Part shown: in pieces, positions 56,790 to 64,000 of the stretch
Position numbering within the stretch: the stretch's first letter is position 1
Layout of the letters: every line of letters starts with the position of its first letter
Source: Pseudomonadota bacterium
Lineage (GTDB): Bacteria; Pseudomonadota; Gammaproteobacteria; Thiotrichales; Thiotrichaceae
Length of the DNA: 64,000 nt
Direction: 5' to 3'
Assembly (NCBI GenBank): GCA_002747435.1
Contig: PDPH01000051.1
Span: forward strand, 1-64,000
Made by a program: the position numbers and the translations under genes
Notes under the pieces: generated by a model
What the model was told of the DNA's origin: nothing
Database searches by the model: none
What the model saw: the letters and a program-made list of their open reading frames with translations, nothing else

Positions 56790-58412
56790 ATGCTCGTCGC
56801 CGCCAATATCACTATGCAGTTTGGCTCCAAGCCACTTTTTGAAAATGTCTCCGTCAAGTTTGGTGAAGGCAATCGCTATGGTCTGATTGGAGCCAATGGG
56901 GCAGGTAAATCCACTTTTATGAAAATACTCTGTGGGCAGCTCGAACCCACTGCGGGCAATGTTACCAAGGAGACTGAAGAGCGCATGGCCTATTTGCGTC
57001 AGGATCAGTTTGCCTATGAAACTGTGCGTGTACTAGATGTTGTTATGATGGGACACGCAGAAATGTGGGCTTGTATGTCCGAACGTGATGCCATTTATGC
57101 CAACTTGGAAGCTACTGAAGATGATTATATGCGTGCAGCCGACTTGGAAGGGCAATTTGCTGAGTATGACGGCTACACGGCTGAAGCACGTGCGGGTGAA
57201 TTATTATTGGCGGTTGGCATTCCGACTGAGCAGCATCAAGGTCTTATGAGCGAAGTAGCACCTGGCTGGAAATTGCGTGTTCTGCTATGTCAGGCTTTGT
57301 TTGCTAACCCTGATATTCTGCTGTTGGACGAACCAACCAATAATCTGGACATTAATACGATTCGCTGGCTGGAAGATACGCTGAATGAACGCAATTCCAC
57401 CATGATCATTATTTCGCACGATCGTCATTTTCTGAACCAAGTTTGTACGCATATTGCTGATTTAGACTACGGCAAAATTCAAGTATATCCGGGTACTTAT
57501 GATGACTTTATGGAAGCCTCTACCTTGGCACGTGAACGTCAGTCACAGGCTAATGCTAAAGCTAAAGAACGTATTGCTGAGCTACAAGACTTTATCCGCC
57601 GTTTTTCAGCAAATAAGGCTAAAGCCAAACAAGCGACGAGCCGTCGCAAACTGATTGAAAAGCTCAAACCTGAAGATGTGAAACCGTCCAGTCGGCAATA
57701 CCCTTGGATTCGTTTTGGCTATGATGAAAAGGAAAAGCTGCACCGTTTTGCATTAGAAGTAGAAAATTTAAGCTTTGCTTACCCAAGCATGGAAAAACCA
57801 TTGATTAAAGACTTCAAACTGACGGTGGATGCAGGCGATAAGATTGCCGTTATCGGTGAAAACGGTGTTGGTAAAACGACTTTGGTCAAGCTGTTATTGG
57901 GACAGTTAGAACCGCAAAAAGGTACGGTGAAGTGGGCAGAAAAAGCGCGCTTTGCTTCTTATGATCAAGACCATGAGGACGAGTTTGCTAGTGACAAAAC
58001 ACTGGCGGATTGGGTCAGTGACTATGTGCGTGAGGGCGGCTATGAAGGTGAAGAGGTTGAAACCCTGATACGTGGTACTTTGGGGCGCTTGTTATTCTCA
58101 GGCGACAATGTAAAAAAGCCGGTACGAGTGCTGTCGGGCGGAGAAAAAGGACGCATGCTATTTGGCAAACTGATGTTATTACGTACTAATGTACTGGTGA
58201 TGGATGAGCCTACTAACCACTTGGATATGGAGTCGATTGAATCTTTGAATACAGCTTTGATGAAATACGACGGCACTTTGCTGTTTGTTTCACACGATCG
58301 TGAGTTTGTAAGCTCGGTGGCTACTCGTATTTTGGATGTAAAAGGCAATGGTGATATTGTTGATTATCGCGGGACTTACGATGAGTATCTACATAGTTTA
58401 GGCGTAGAGTAA
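56790..58412 (+). CDS. ybiT: ABC-F ATPase, YbiT type
   Basis: 540 residues, no membrane part. Two ABC domains: Walker [10 protein letters not shown] and GENGVGKTT; Walker [13 protein letters not shown] and [12 protein letters not shown]. The first signature is degenerate ([11 protein letters not shown]) and the second is LSGGEKGRM. The start [20 protein letters not shown] and the linker [20 protein letters not shown] match E. coli YbiT (~530 residues) nearly throughout. ABC-F proteins act at the ribosomal E site during stalled translation. Confidence 0.93.
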   Translation: MLVAANITMQFGSKPLFENVSVKFGEGNRYGLIGANGAGKSTFMKILCGQLEPTAGNVTKETEERMAYLRQDQFAYETVRVLDVVMMGHAEMWACMSERDAIYANLEATEDDYMRAADLEGQFAEYDGYTAEARAGELLLAVGIPTEQHQGLMSEVAPGWKLRVLLCQALFANPDILLLDEPTNNLDINTIRWLEDTLNERNSTMIIISHDRHFLNQVCTHIADLDYGKIQVYPGTYDDFMEASTLARERQSQANAKAKERIAELQDFIRRFSANKAKAKQATSRRKLIEKLKPEDVKPSSRQYPWIRFGYDEKEKLHRFALEVENLSFAYPSMEKPLIKDFKLTVDAGDKIAVIGENGVGKTTLVKLLLGQLEPQKGTVKWAEKARFASYDQDHEDEFASDKTLADWVSDYVREGGYEGEEVETLIRGTLGRLLFSGDNVKKPVRVLSGGEKGRMLFGKLMLLRTNVLVMDEPTNHLDMESIESLNTALMKYDGTLLFVSHDREFVSSVATRILDVKGNGDIVDYRGTYDEYLHSLGVE

Positions 58413-58478
58413 ATAGAGCAGTAAAGCTCGGCAAGTAGTAAAATGGCATAGTCAACTAGTAAAAAGGGGGAGAGATGG

Positions 58479-58715
58479 ATGAATATCAAAATCGATATTG
58501 ATATGACACCAGAAGAAGTGCGTCGCTTGATGGGTTTGCCCGATGTGCAAGAGTTTAATCAAAAAGTCATGGCCGACATGATGCAGCGCATGTCAGAGGG
58601 AATGGAGGGTTATGATCCCGTGAACTTTTTCCAATCCTCTGTTGTAACGAATAATGAAATGACCAAGCAGTGGCTGAATATGTTGACACAGTTCGCTAGT
58701 AGCACTAGCAAATAG
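58479..58715 (+). CDS. DUF6489 family small protein
   Basis: 78 residues. MNIKIDIDMTPEEVRRLMGLPDVQ is the family opening; the remainder is helical and acidic/Met-rich. GGGGGAGAG precedes the ATG. Cytoplasmic, function unknown; 66 bases after the ABC-F gene and followed by a terminator. Confidence 0.82.
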   Translation: MNIKIDIDMTPEEVRRLMGLPDVQEFNQKVMADMMQRMSEGMEGYDPVNFFQSSVVTNNEMTKQWLNMLTQFASSTSK

Positions 58716-58730
58716 CTCGCCGAATTAAAG

Positions 58731-58758
58731 AAAGGGGCATCAGTGTAGGCCCCTTTTT
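58731..58758 (+). terminator. Rho-independent terminator
   Basis: AAAGGGGC and GCCCCTTT form the stem with a 10-base loop and a T-tail, 16 bases beyond the DUF6489 stop; close enough to the convergent gene's end to serve both. Confidence 0.82.
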
Positions 58759-58776
58759 ACGAATTAAGCACTCGTT

Positions 58777-59274
58777 TTAGCGTGGACGAATAGCCTGCAA
58801 GCCCCGCGCCATACCTTTCAATGAAACGGGACGAAAAACAGGATCTTTTTGCCCACGTACCCGATAAGCAACAATGGCTTGTTTGCCTTTCTGGAATTGT
58901 TGGGTTAATGGGTTATCCAAGGTGAAGCCGGCTCGACAGCCTTTTGCATCACAAGCCCCTTTAAAGCTAACAGCAGGGTAACGGTCTACTTTTAGCTGTA
59001 CGCCGCGCTGAATGTCTACTGTTTTGGGCAAATCAAAAATAGCTGTGGGGAATTTTTTACCTTTGCCATAGCCCACTGCCGTGACCATGATGAGCTCATT
59101 GTTACGCTTGTCGGACAGTGTTTGCAACAGGTAGCACACTTGTTCCTGTTCGGGTGTTGTCTCGCACTCACCTCCCCAATCACCAAATTTTTTTCCTTTA
59201 ATATTGCCTGCCGCTGAAACACTACCAACTACCAATCCTAATGTTACCAATAATGCAATTCGCTTGAATGTCAT
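58777..59274 (-). CDS. IalB-like exported protein
   Basis: 165 residues. A signal peptide ends near VSA/AGN. FGDWGGECE, VCYLLQTLS, the DIQRGVQLKVD turn, FKGACDAKGCRAGF (paired Cys) and PVSLKGMARGLQAI match the invasion-associated locus B family, periplasmic proteins of uncertain role that are common in non-pathogens. Confidence 0.85.
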   Translation of the reverse strand: MTFKRIALLVTLGLVVGSVSAAGNIKGKKFGDWGGECETTPEQEQVCYLLQTLSDKRNNELIMVTAVGYGKGKKFPTAIFDLPKTVDIQRGVQLKVDRYPAVSFKGACDAKGCRAGFTLDNPLTQQFQKGKQAIVAYRVRGQKDPVFRPVSLKGMARGLQAIRPR

Positions 59275-59425
59275 GCGCTTTTCTCCATTGCTCGAAAATT
59301 TTCACAATTGCCCCTAATGAACGCTAAAGTATAGCATCGCTTAAGGCTTGATATTGATCAATACACCTGTTTATGCGAAGGCTTATGATGGAATGTGACA
59401 TATTAACTGAATACGGAGTTCAATC

Positions 59426-60520
59426 GTGGATCAAAAGCAAACTAAACCAGAAGAAGTCTCCAAAGAACAAGACAATAAGATCCGTGATGAAGCCGTAGAG
59501 ACGTTTAGCGTATTACAAGCCATGTCGGGTGCTCAGAATGCTAAAGTGAGCGCAGCGGAAAATATTCTTGCTAAGGCTGATGTGACGCCTGTAGACGCGG
59601 CAGCCGTTGTGCGGACGCTGGATGCCATTTTAGCCGGTGCATCGCCAGATGATGCTGAAGCCTTGAAAGTTGCCTTATCGCGCTGGAATGATCCTAATAT
59701 CGCCAAACGCACCGTCAATAAAGATGAGGAGCTGGTTGATAACTGGCGGTCGGCCGTTTACCCCTATAAAAACCGTCTGTCTCGTAAGAGTTATGAGAAA
59801 CAAAAATATTTCTTGCAGGTTGAGTTATTAAAGCTTCAAGCGTGGGTGCGTGAAACCGGACAGCGAGTTGTTATTTTATTCGAAGGTCGTGATGCCGCTG
59901 GTAAAGGGGGTACGATTAAGCGCTTTATGGAACATATCAATCCTCGTGGGGCGCGCGTGGTAGCGTTGGAAAAACCAACAGAAACCGAGCGTGGTCAATG
60001 GTATTTCCAACGTTATATTGCGAATTTGCCAACCTCGGGAGAAATCGTACTCTTTGACCGTTCTTGGTATAACCGCGCAGGGGTAGAACGTGTTATGGGC
60101 TTCTGTTCTGATAAAGAGTATGACGACTTTATGCGCCAAGTACCTGAGTTTGAGCGCCACTTGGTCGGTAGCGGTATTCATTTGGTGAAATTCTGGTTCT
60201 CAGTTAGCCGCCAAGAGCAGCGTCGTCGTTTTGAAGAGCGCAAGATTCACCCGCTAAAGCAGTGGAAACTCAGCCCTATCGACTTAGCCTCACTGGATAA
60301 ATGGGATGAGTATACCTCTGCTAAAGAAACCATGTTCTTCCACACGGATACTGCGGAGGCGCCTTGGACGATTATTAAGTCGGACTGTAAAAAACGTGCG
60401 CGTTTGAATGCCATGCGTTATGTGCTTCATAAGCTGCATTATACAGGCAAAGAGGCAAATAATATTGGTGCAGTAGATCCTTTGATCGTAGGTCGCGCGA
60501 ATATTATGGCGGATATTTAA
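59426..60520 (+). CDS. ppk2: Polyphosphate kinase 2
   Basis: 364 residues from a GTG start (GGAG at 59415-59418). An N-terminal extension of ~100 residues precedes the PPK2 core with KLQAWVRETGQRVVILFEG, Walker A GRDAAGKGGTIKRF, LPTSGEIVLFDRSWYNRAGV (Walker B and lid start), and RRFEERKIHPLKQWKLSPID. It moves phosphate between polyphosphate and nucleotides (usually making GTP or ATP). Single-domain, so class I or III. Strong terminator behind. Confidence 0.94.
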   Translation: MDQKQTKPEEVSKEQDNKIRDEAVETFSVLQAMSGAQNAKVSAAENILAKADVTPVDAAAVVRTLDAILAGASPDDAEALKVALSRWNDPNIAKRTVNKDEELVDNWRSAVYPYKNRLSRKSYEKQKYFLQVELLKLQAWVRETGQRVVILFEGRDAAGKGGTIKRFMEHINPRGARVVALEKPTETERGQWYFQRYIANLPTSGEIVLFDRSWYNRAGVERVMGFCSDKEYDDFMRQVPEFERHLVGSGIHLVKFWFSVSRQEQRRRFEERKIHPLKQWKLSPIDLASLDKWDEYTSAKETMFFHTDTAEAPWTIIKSDCKKRARLNAMRYVLHKLHYTGKEANNIGAVDPLIVGRANIMADI

Positions 60521-60550
60521 TTATTCTCTCCCCCTTTGGGGTTATACATG

Positions 60551-60582
60551 AACCTTCACTTGCAAAAGTGGAGGTTTTTTTT
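60551..60582 (+). terminator. Strong rho-independent terminator after ppk2
   Basis: AACCTTCACTT pairs with AAGTGGAGGTT (one G-U) around GCAA, followed by eight T. It separates ppk2 from the RiPP-like locus. Confidence 0.9.
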
Positions 60583-60693
60583 CGTCTGATGTTTCCCACC
60601 ATTAAACCCTGCCACTCTCTACTGCTAGCTGGACTAGCGTTACTGTATAGCTGGACAGATAGTTTTAATACTGGATAAAGGAGTTAAAGAACG

Positions 60694-61017
60694 ATGGATG
60701 TTCCGAATAATAATCGTGTATTGCCACGTACACCTGATACGCAAATACAAACACAGAATGCCAGTGATACCTTGAATCAATACGCTGCTATGAATGGCAG
60801 AGGTGGTAATACCTCTATTTGGGGTGGTGGTAACAACTGGTTGCAACAACTGTTATTCCAACTGATTGCTATGTTACTTGCTCAACTAAAACCACAACCT
60901 AAACCCGAGCCGCCACCGATACAAGCGTTATACGGTGTTGTTCAGCCACCTGAAATTCAACCACTGTATGGTGTTGTTGTTCAAACACCAACACTGGATG
61001 AAACAAATAATACCTAA
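60694..61017 (+). CDS. Candidate RiPP precursor with two LYG splice motifs
   Basis: 107 residues, AAAGGAG 10 bases before the ATG. Residues 1-48 are polar, N/Q/T-rich, and Gly-rich at 35-46; 49-65 (WLQQLLFQLIAMLLAQL) form an amphipathic helix; 66-75 read KPQPKPEPPP. The C-terminal part holds two copies of an eight-residue motif, IQALYGVV (76-83) and IQPLYGVV (88-95), spaced 12 residues, and ends TPTLDETNNT. X-Y-G is the site processed by PlpX-type spliceases, which would here remove the tyramine part of Tyr80 and Tyr92 and leave Leu79 and Leu91 as alpha-keto-beta-residues. No signal peptide, no Cys. It stands 37 bases upstream of a radical SAM gene. That it is a precursor is inference; the repeat is seen directly. 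Confidence 0.7.
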   Translation: MDVPNNNRVLPRTPDTQIQTQNASDTLNQYAAMNGRGGNTSIWGGGNNWLQQLLFQLIAMLLAQLKPQPKPEPPPIQALYGVVQPPEIQPLYGVVVQTPTLDETNNT

Positions 61018-61054
61018 GCTGATGTTATAACTCTAACAATAAAGGAATAAGCTC

Positions 61055-62425
61055 ATGTCAGCTCAACTGTCATCAGTAAAAAAGACTGGCTCATTAAGGC
61101 AATCCTATGCCGTTTGGGAAATCACCCTGAAATGTAATCTGGCCTGTAGTCATTGTGGTTCACGTGCAGGCGACGCACGCCACAATGAGCTATCAACAGC
61201 AGAAGCATTTGATTTGGTGCATCAGATGGCCGAGGTGGGTATTACTGAAGTCAGCTTGATTGGCGGTGAAGCTTTTTTGCGGGCAGATTGGTTGGATATT
61301 GCCCGCGAAGTCGTGCAATGTGGCATGATTTGCTCTATGACCACAGGTGGTTATGGCATTAGTCAAACAACGGCTGAGCGCATGAAAGAAACGGGCATTA
61401 ACCAAGTATCGGTGTCTCTTGATGGTATGCAGGCCACGCATGATAAACTGCGTGGTCGCGCGGATTCTTGGCATTATGCTCTGCAAACCATGCGACATTT
61501 ACACAATGCCGGCGTTTATTTTGGTGCTAATTCGCAAGTAAATCGCTTGTCAGCGCCCGAATTTGCGCTGATGTATCAAACCTTGCTAGAGGCTGGTGCT
61601 AAAGCATGGCAGGTGCAGCTTACCGTGCCGATGGGTAATGCTGTTGAAAACGCAGCTATTTTAATGCAGCCCAGCGAATTACTACACTTTTATCCTCTGT
61701 TAGCTTTACTGGCACAACGAGGCCATCGTGAAGGTCTGATTGTTCAGCCTGGAAACAATATTGGCTATTATGGACCTTATGAACGTTTATTGCGTAGTAT
61801 GGGACGACAAGCCCAAGAGTGGATGTTTTGGCGTGGTTGTTCAGCAGGTTTAGCAACCATTGGCATTGAAGCCGATGGCACGATTAAAGCTTGCCCTTCA
61901 TTGCCCACCGCAGTTTATTCAGGTGGAAATATTCGGCAAAATACATTGATACATATACTCACGGAGCGTGACGCGCTTACCTTTAATCTCACGGCAGGCA
62001 CACCCCAAGCAACAGATCACTTGTGGGGCTTTTGCAAAACCTGTGATTATGCCGAATTATGTCGAGCCGGTTGCAGTTGGACGGCGCATGTTTTCTTCGA
62101 CAAGCGAGGCAATAATCCTTATTGCCATCACCGTGCGTTAGTTAATGCAGCTAACGGTCAACGCGAGTACTTGAGCCTAAAACGTGCTGCTGACGGTGTG
62201 CCATTCGATAATGGCGAGTTTGCTATGGCGTATTTACCACTGGAGGCTGATTGGGGAGATGATCCACTGCATTTCACCCTAGACAAAGTGCAATGGCCTG
62301 AAAGCTGGCAAGCTGATACAGCAGCTTTACAAGAGCGTCTGCAAGCTGAGGTGAGGCACGCTATTCGCAATACGCAGCAGGCAATACAACAACGTAGCGC
62401 TAATTTATCCTCGCTCCCAGCCTGA
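61055..62425 (+). CDS. Radical SAM/SPASM peptide maturase, PlpX-like splicease candidate
   Basis: 456 residues; AAAGGAA lies upstream of the ATG. The radical SAM motif is CNLACSHC (Cys27, 31, 34) in WEITLKCNLACSHCGSRAGD. LIGGEAFLR, SVSLDGMQATHDKLRG and QVQLTVPMGNA complete the barrel. From about residue 260 a SPASM-type region carries Cys in RGCSAG, KACPSL, GFCKTC, LCRAGC and PYCHH, expected to hold two further 4Fe-4S clusters. The last ~90 residues are an extension with PLEADWGDDPLHFTLD. The sequence style matches peptide maturases such as PlpX rather than PqqE or MoaA. The neighbour with two LYG motifs supports a splicease, but the small PlpY partner of known systems is not seen beside it. 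Another side-chain or backbone modification remains possible. Confidence 0.8.
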   Translation: MSAQLSSVKKTGSLRQSYAVWEITLKCNLACSHCGSRAGDARHNELSTAEAFDLVHQMAEVGITEVSLIGGEAFLRADWLDIAREVVQCGMICSMTTGGYGISQTTAERMKETGINQVSVSLDGMQATHDKLRGRADSWHYALQTMRHLHNAGVYFGANSQVNRLSAPEFALMYQTLLEAGAKAWQVQLTVPMGNAVENAAILMQPSELLHFYPLLALLAQRGHREGLIVQPGNNIGYYGPYERLLRSMGRQAQEWMFWRGCSAGLATIGIEADGTIKACPSLPTAVYSGGNIRQNTLIHILTERDALTFNLTAGTPQATDHLWGFCKTCDYAELCRAGCSWTAHVFFDKRGNNPYCHHRALVNAANGQREYLSLKRAADGVPFDNGEFAMAYLPLEADWGDDPLHFTLDKVQWPESWQADTAALQERLQAEVRHAIRNTQQAIQQRSANLSSLPA

Positions 62426-62478
62426 AATACCGCTACCCTTATCAGTCACTATTCTGACTTTCACAAGCCACCAAAAAT

Positions 62479-64000
62479 ATGACTGATCAGCAAAAACCTT
62501 TTATTCTGGTGGATGGCTCATCTTATTTATTTCGAGCCTTCCATGCTTTACCGCCACTGACTAATTCCCAAGGCGAAGCAACTGGTGCGATGCATGGCGT
62601 GCTAAACATGCTGGATAAATTGCGCAAGGATTATCAGCCTGAGCACATGGCGGTTATTTTTGATGCCCCCGGTAAAACGTTTCGTGATGATTTATACCCT
62701 GAATACAAAGCGAACCGTCCCCCCATGCCTGATGAATTACGTCATCAGATAGAACCTTTGTACGCGATTATTAAGGCGCAAGGTTATCCTTTGTTAATTA
62801 TTGAAGGTGTAGAAGCCGATGATGTGATCGGCACACTCGCCAATCAGTATACCGACCAAGTGCTGATTTCCACCGGCGATAAAGACATGGCGCAGCTAGT
62901 CAATGAGCGAGTGCATTTAATTAATACCATGAGTGACACTTATTCTGATATAGCTGGAGTGCAGGAAAAGTTTGGTGTATTGCCGGAGCGGATTCGGGAT
63001 TATTTAGCCTTAATCGGTGACACAGTGGACAATGTGCCAGGGGTAAATAAGGTAGGTCCTAAAACAGCAGTAAAATGGTTAAATGAATACGGTTCGCTAG
63101 ACAATATTATGGCGAATGCAGATCAGTTCAAAGGCAAGATTGGTGAGAACTTGCGCAAAGCCCTGCCGCAGTTACCGCTGTCTTATAAGTTGGTAACGAT
63201 TAAGTGTGATGTGGATTTGGATTGCAGCCCGGAAGCTTTGAGCTTTTTGCCAGAAGATACGGAAAAATTGCGGGATTTATATGAGCGCTACGAATTTCGC
63301 ACGCGGCTAAAAGCTTTGGAAAATCAAAGTCGAAAAGAATCTTCCCCCGCTTCCTCCTTAACCGCCCACCCTAATAAGGAGAGCGTGGAAGGGGTTTCCT
63401 ACACTTCCATCCTTACTCAAGCCGACTTAGATGCCTGGCTTGCTCGTCTGCGTGCCGCAGGTATGTTTGCATTCGATACCGAAACCACTAGTTTGAATTA
63501 TATGGAGGCGCGTATTGTTGGGGTGTCGTTTGCTGTGCAAGCGGGTGAGGCAGCTTATATACCGTTAACACATGATTATTTAGGTGCACCATCACAGTTA
63601 GATCTCAAGACTGTATTGGCACAATTAAAGCCTTTGTTAGAAGACGAAACGCTGTTCAAGATTGGGCAAAATCTGAAATATGATCGTAGTGTTCTGCTGA
63701 ATCATGGTATTAACTTGCGTGGGATCAAGCATGACACCATGCTAGAGTCTTATGTTATCGATTCGACCGCGAGTCGACACGATATGGATTCTTTGTGTGA
63801 AAAGCATTTAGGACATGCCACCATTACATTTGCGGATATTGCGGGTAAGGGCAAAAAGCAGCTTAGCTTTAACCAGATTGCTTTGGAGCAAGCGACACCT
63901 TATGCCTGTGAAGATGCGGATATGACACTACGTTTGCATGATTACTTTTGGCCACAATTACAAGCTTTGGCTGCACAAAGCCAGTTGTATAAAACGGTGG
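62479..64000 (+). CDS. polA: DNA polymerase I, 5' part (cut by window end)
   Basis: 507 codons visible from the ATG at 62479; the polymerase domain lies beyond the window. The 5'-nuclease domain shows LVDGSSYLFRAFHALPPL, VIFDAPGKTFRDDLYPEYKA, EGVEADDVIGTLA, STGDKDMAQLV and LIGDTVDNVPGV. A 3'-5' exonuclease domain follows with the catalytic FDTETTSLNY (Asp, Glu), NLKYDRSVL and a final ACEDADMTLRL, so proofreading should be active. The linker between the two domains is encoded by an imperfect inverted repeat. Confidence 0.97.
   Translation, partial: MTDQQKPFILVDGSSYLFRAFHALPPLTNSQGEATGAMHGVLNMLDKLRKDYQPEHMAVIFDAPGKTFRDDLYPEYKANRPPMPDELRHQIEPLYAIIKAQGYPLLIIEGVEADDVIGTLANQYTDQVLISTGDKDMAQLVNERVHLINTMSDTYSDIAGVQEKFGVLPERIRDYLALIGDTVDNVPGVNKVGPKTAVKWLNEYGSLDNIMANADQFKGKIGENLRKALPQLPLSYKLVTIKCDVDLDCSPEALSFLPEDTEKLRDLYERYEFRTRLKALENQSRKESSPASSLTAHPNKESVEGVSYTSILTQADLDAWLARLRAAGMFAFDTETTSLNYMEARIVGVSFAVQAGEAAYIPLTHDYLGAPSQLDLKTVLAQLKPLLEDETLFKIGQNLKYDRSVLLNHGINLRGIKHDTMLESYVIDSTASRHDMDSLCEKHLGHATITFADIAGKGKKQLSFNQIALEQATPYACEDADMTLRLHDYFWPQLQALAAQSQLYKTV
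63341..63394. repeat. Imperfect inverted repeat inside the polA linker
   Basis: The arms 63341-63360 and 63375-63394 are imperfect reverse complements (CTTCC, CGCT, CTCC, CCTTA against TAAGG, GGAG, AGCG, GGAAG). It is translated as a Ser/Ala/Pro/Asn-rich linker, so a small palindromic element may have been taken into the gene in frame. Confidence 0.45.

Noticed and set aside
1..64000. tRNA, rRNA, CRISPR array or prophage
   Set aside because: I saw no cloverleaf ending in CCA, no rRNA segment, no regularly spaced direct repeats and no phage structural genes; a tRNA scan and a CRISPR finder would settle this.

Overview
The window reads as chromosome of a gammaproteobacterium of moderate GC. 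The housekeeping genes and their order (dapF-DUF484-xerC, hrpA, waaA, argS, uvrD, a YbiT-type ABC-F gene, polA) are gammaproteobacterial. The accessory content (a giant CHAT protein, tusA, the VC_2705-type symporter pair, several c-type or secreted lipoproteins, many decayed IS pieces) fits a Thiothrix-like member of the Thiotrichales. That placement is inference from gene content only.

Layout. 1-771: remnants of an IS982-type and an IS481-type transposase. 772-6519 (minus): a 1915-residue protein with two alpha/beta-hydrolase modules, a middle domain and a CHAT protease domain. 6724-10915 (plus): five genes diverging from it. Two are near-paralogues with an EF-hand-like calcium loop and a DUF6174-like domain, a third carries a DUF6174-like domain, one is an outer-membrane barrel, and one is unknown. 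11030-23750: creD, a diguanylate cyclase, hrpA, a decayed truD end, tusA, dapF/DUF484/xerC, a lipoprotein, an ankyrin protein with a DUF815 ATPase, and a cobalamin adenosyltransferase. 23863-31837: a sodium/solute symporter pair, a sugar ABC transporter (binding protein, two permeases, ATPase), a broken LacI regulator with two perfect operators, and a secreted beta protein. 32168-41811: the DUF2157/GDYXXLXY pair, a cytochrome c lipoprotein, waaA, and a run of glycosyltransferases that probably build LPS core or another glycan. 41853-45571: a gene graveyard (trpF start fused to the end of a response regulator; an esterase-like start) among a hemerythrin protein and a deacetylase lipoprotein. 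45823-50229: a further glycosyltransferase, moaA, an IS3 remnant and a hipBA toxin-antitoxin pair. 50294-60520: a TAP-like hydrolase, argS, uvrD, a decayed membrane-protein gene, the ybiT-like gene, DUF6489, an IalB-like protein and ppk2. 60694-62425: a two-gene RiPP-like locus. 62479-end: polA, cut by the window edge.

The most interesting system is at 60694-62425. A 107-residue precursor with two copies of an IQ-x-LYGVV motif stands 37 bases upstream of a radical SAM/SPASM enzyme. X-Y-G is the recognition motif of the PlpX-type splicease family, which removes tyramine from the backbone and leaves an alpha-keto-beta-amino acid. The precursor's front part (polar, Q/N/S/T-rich, no signal peptide, then an amphipathic helix followed by a K/P-rich stretch) resembles the front of the proteins encoded at 6724-10915, next to the CHAT protein. 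This suggests a common leader or targeting element shared by two distant loci in this window.
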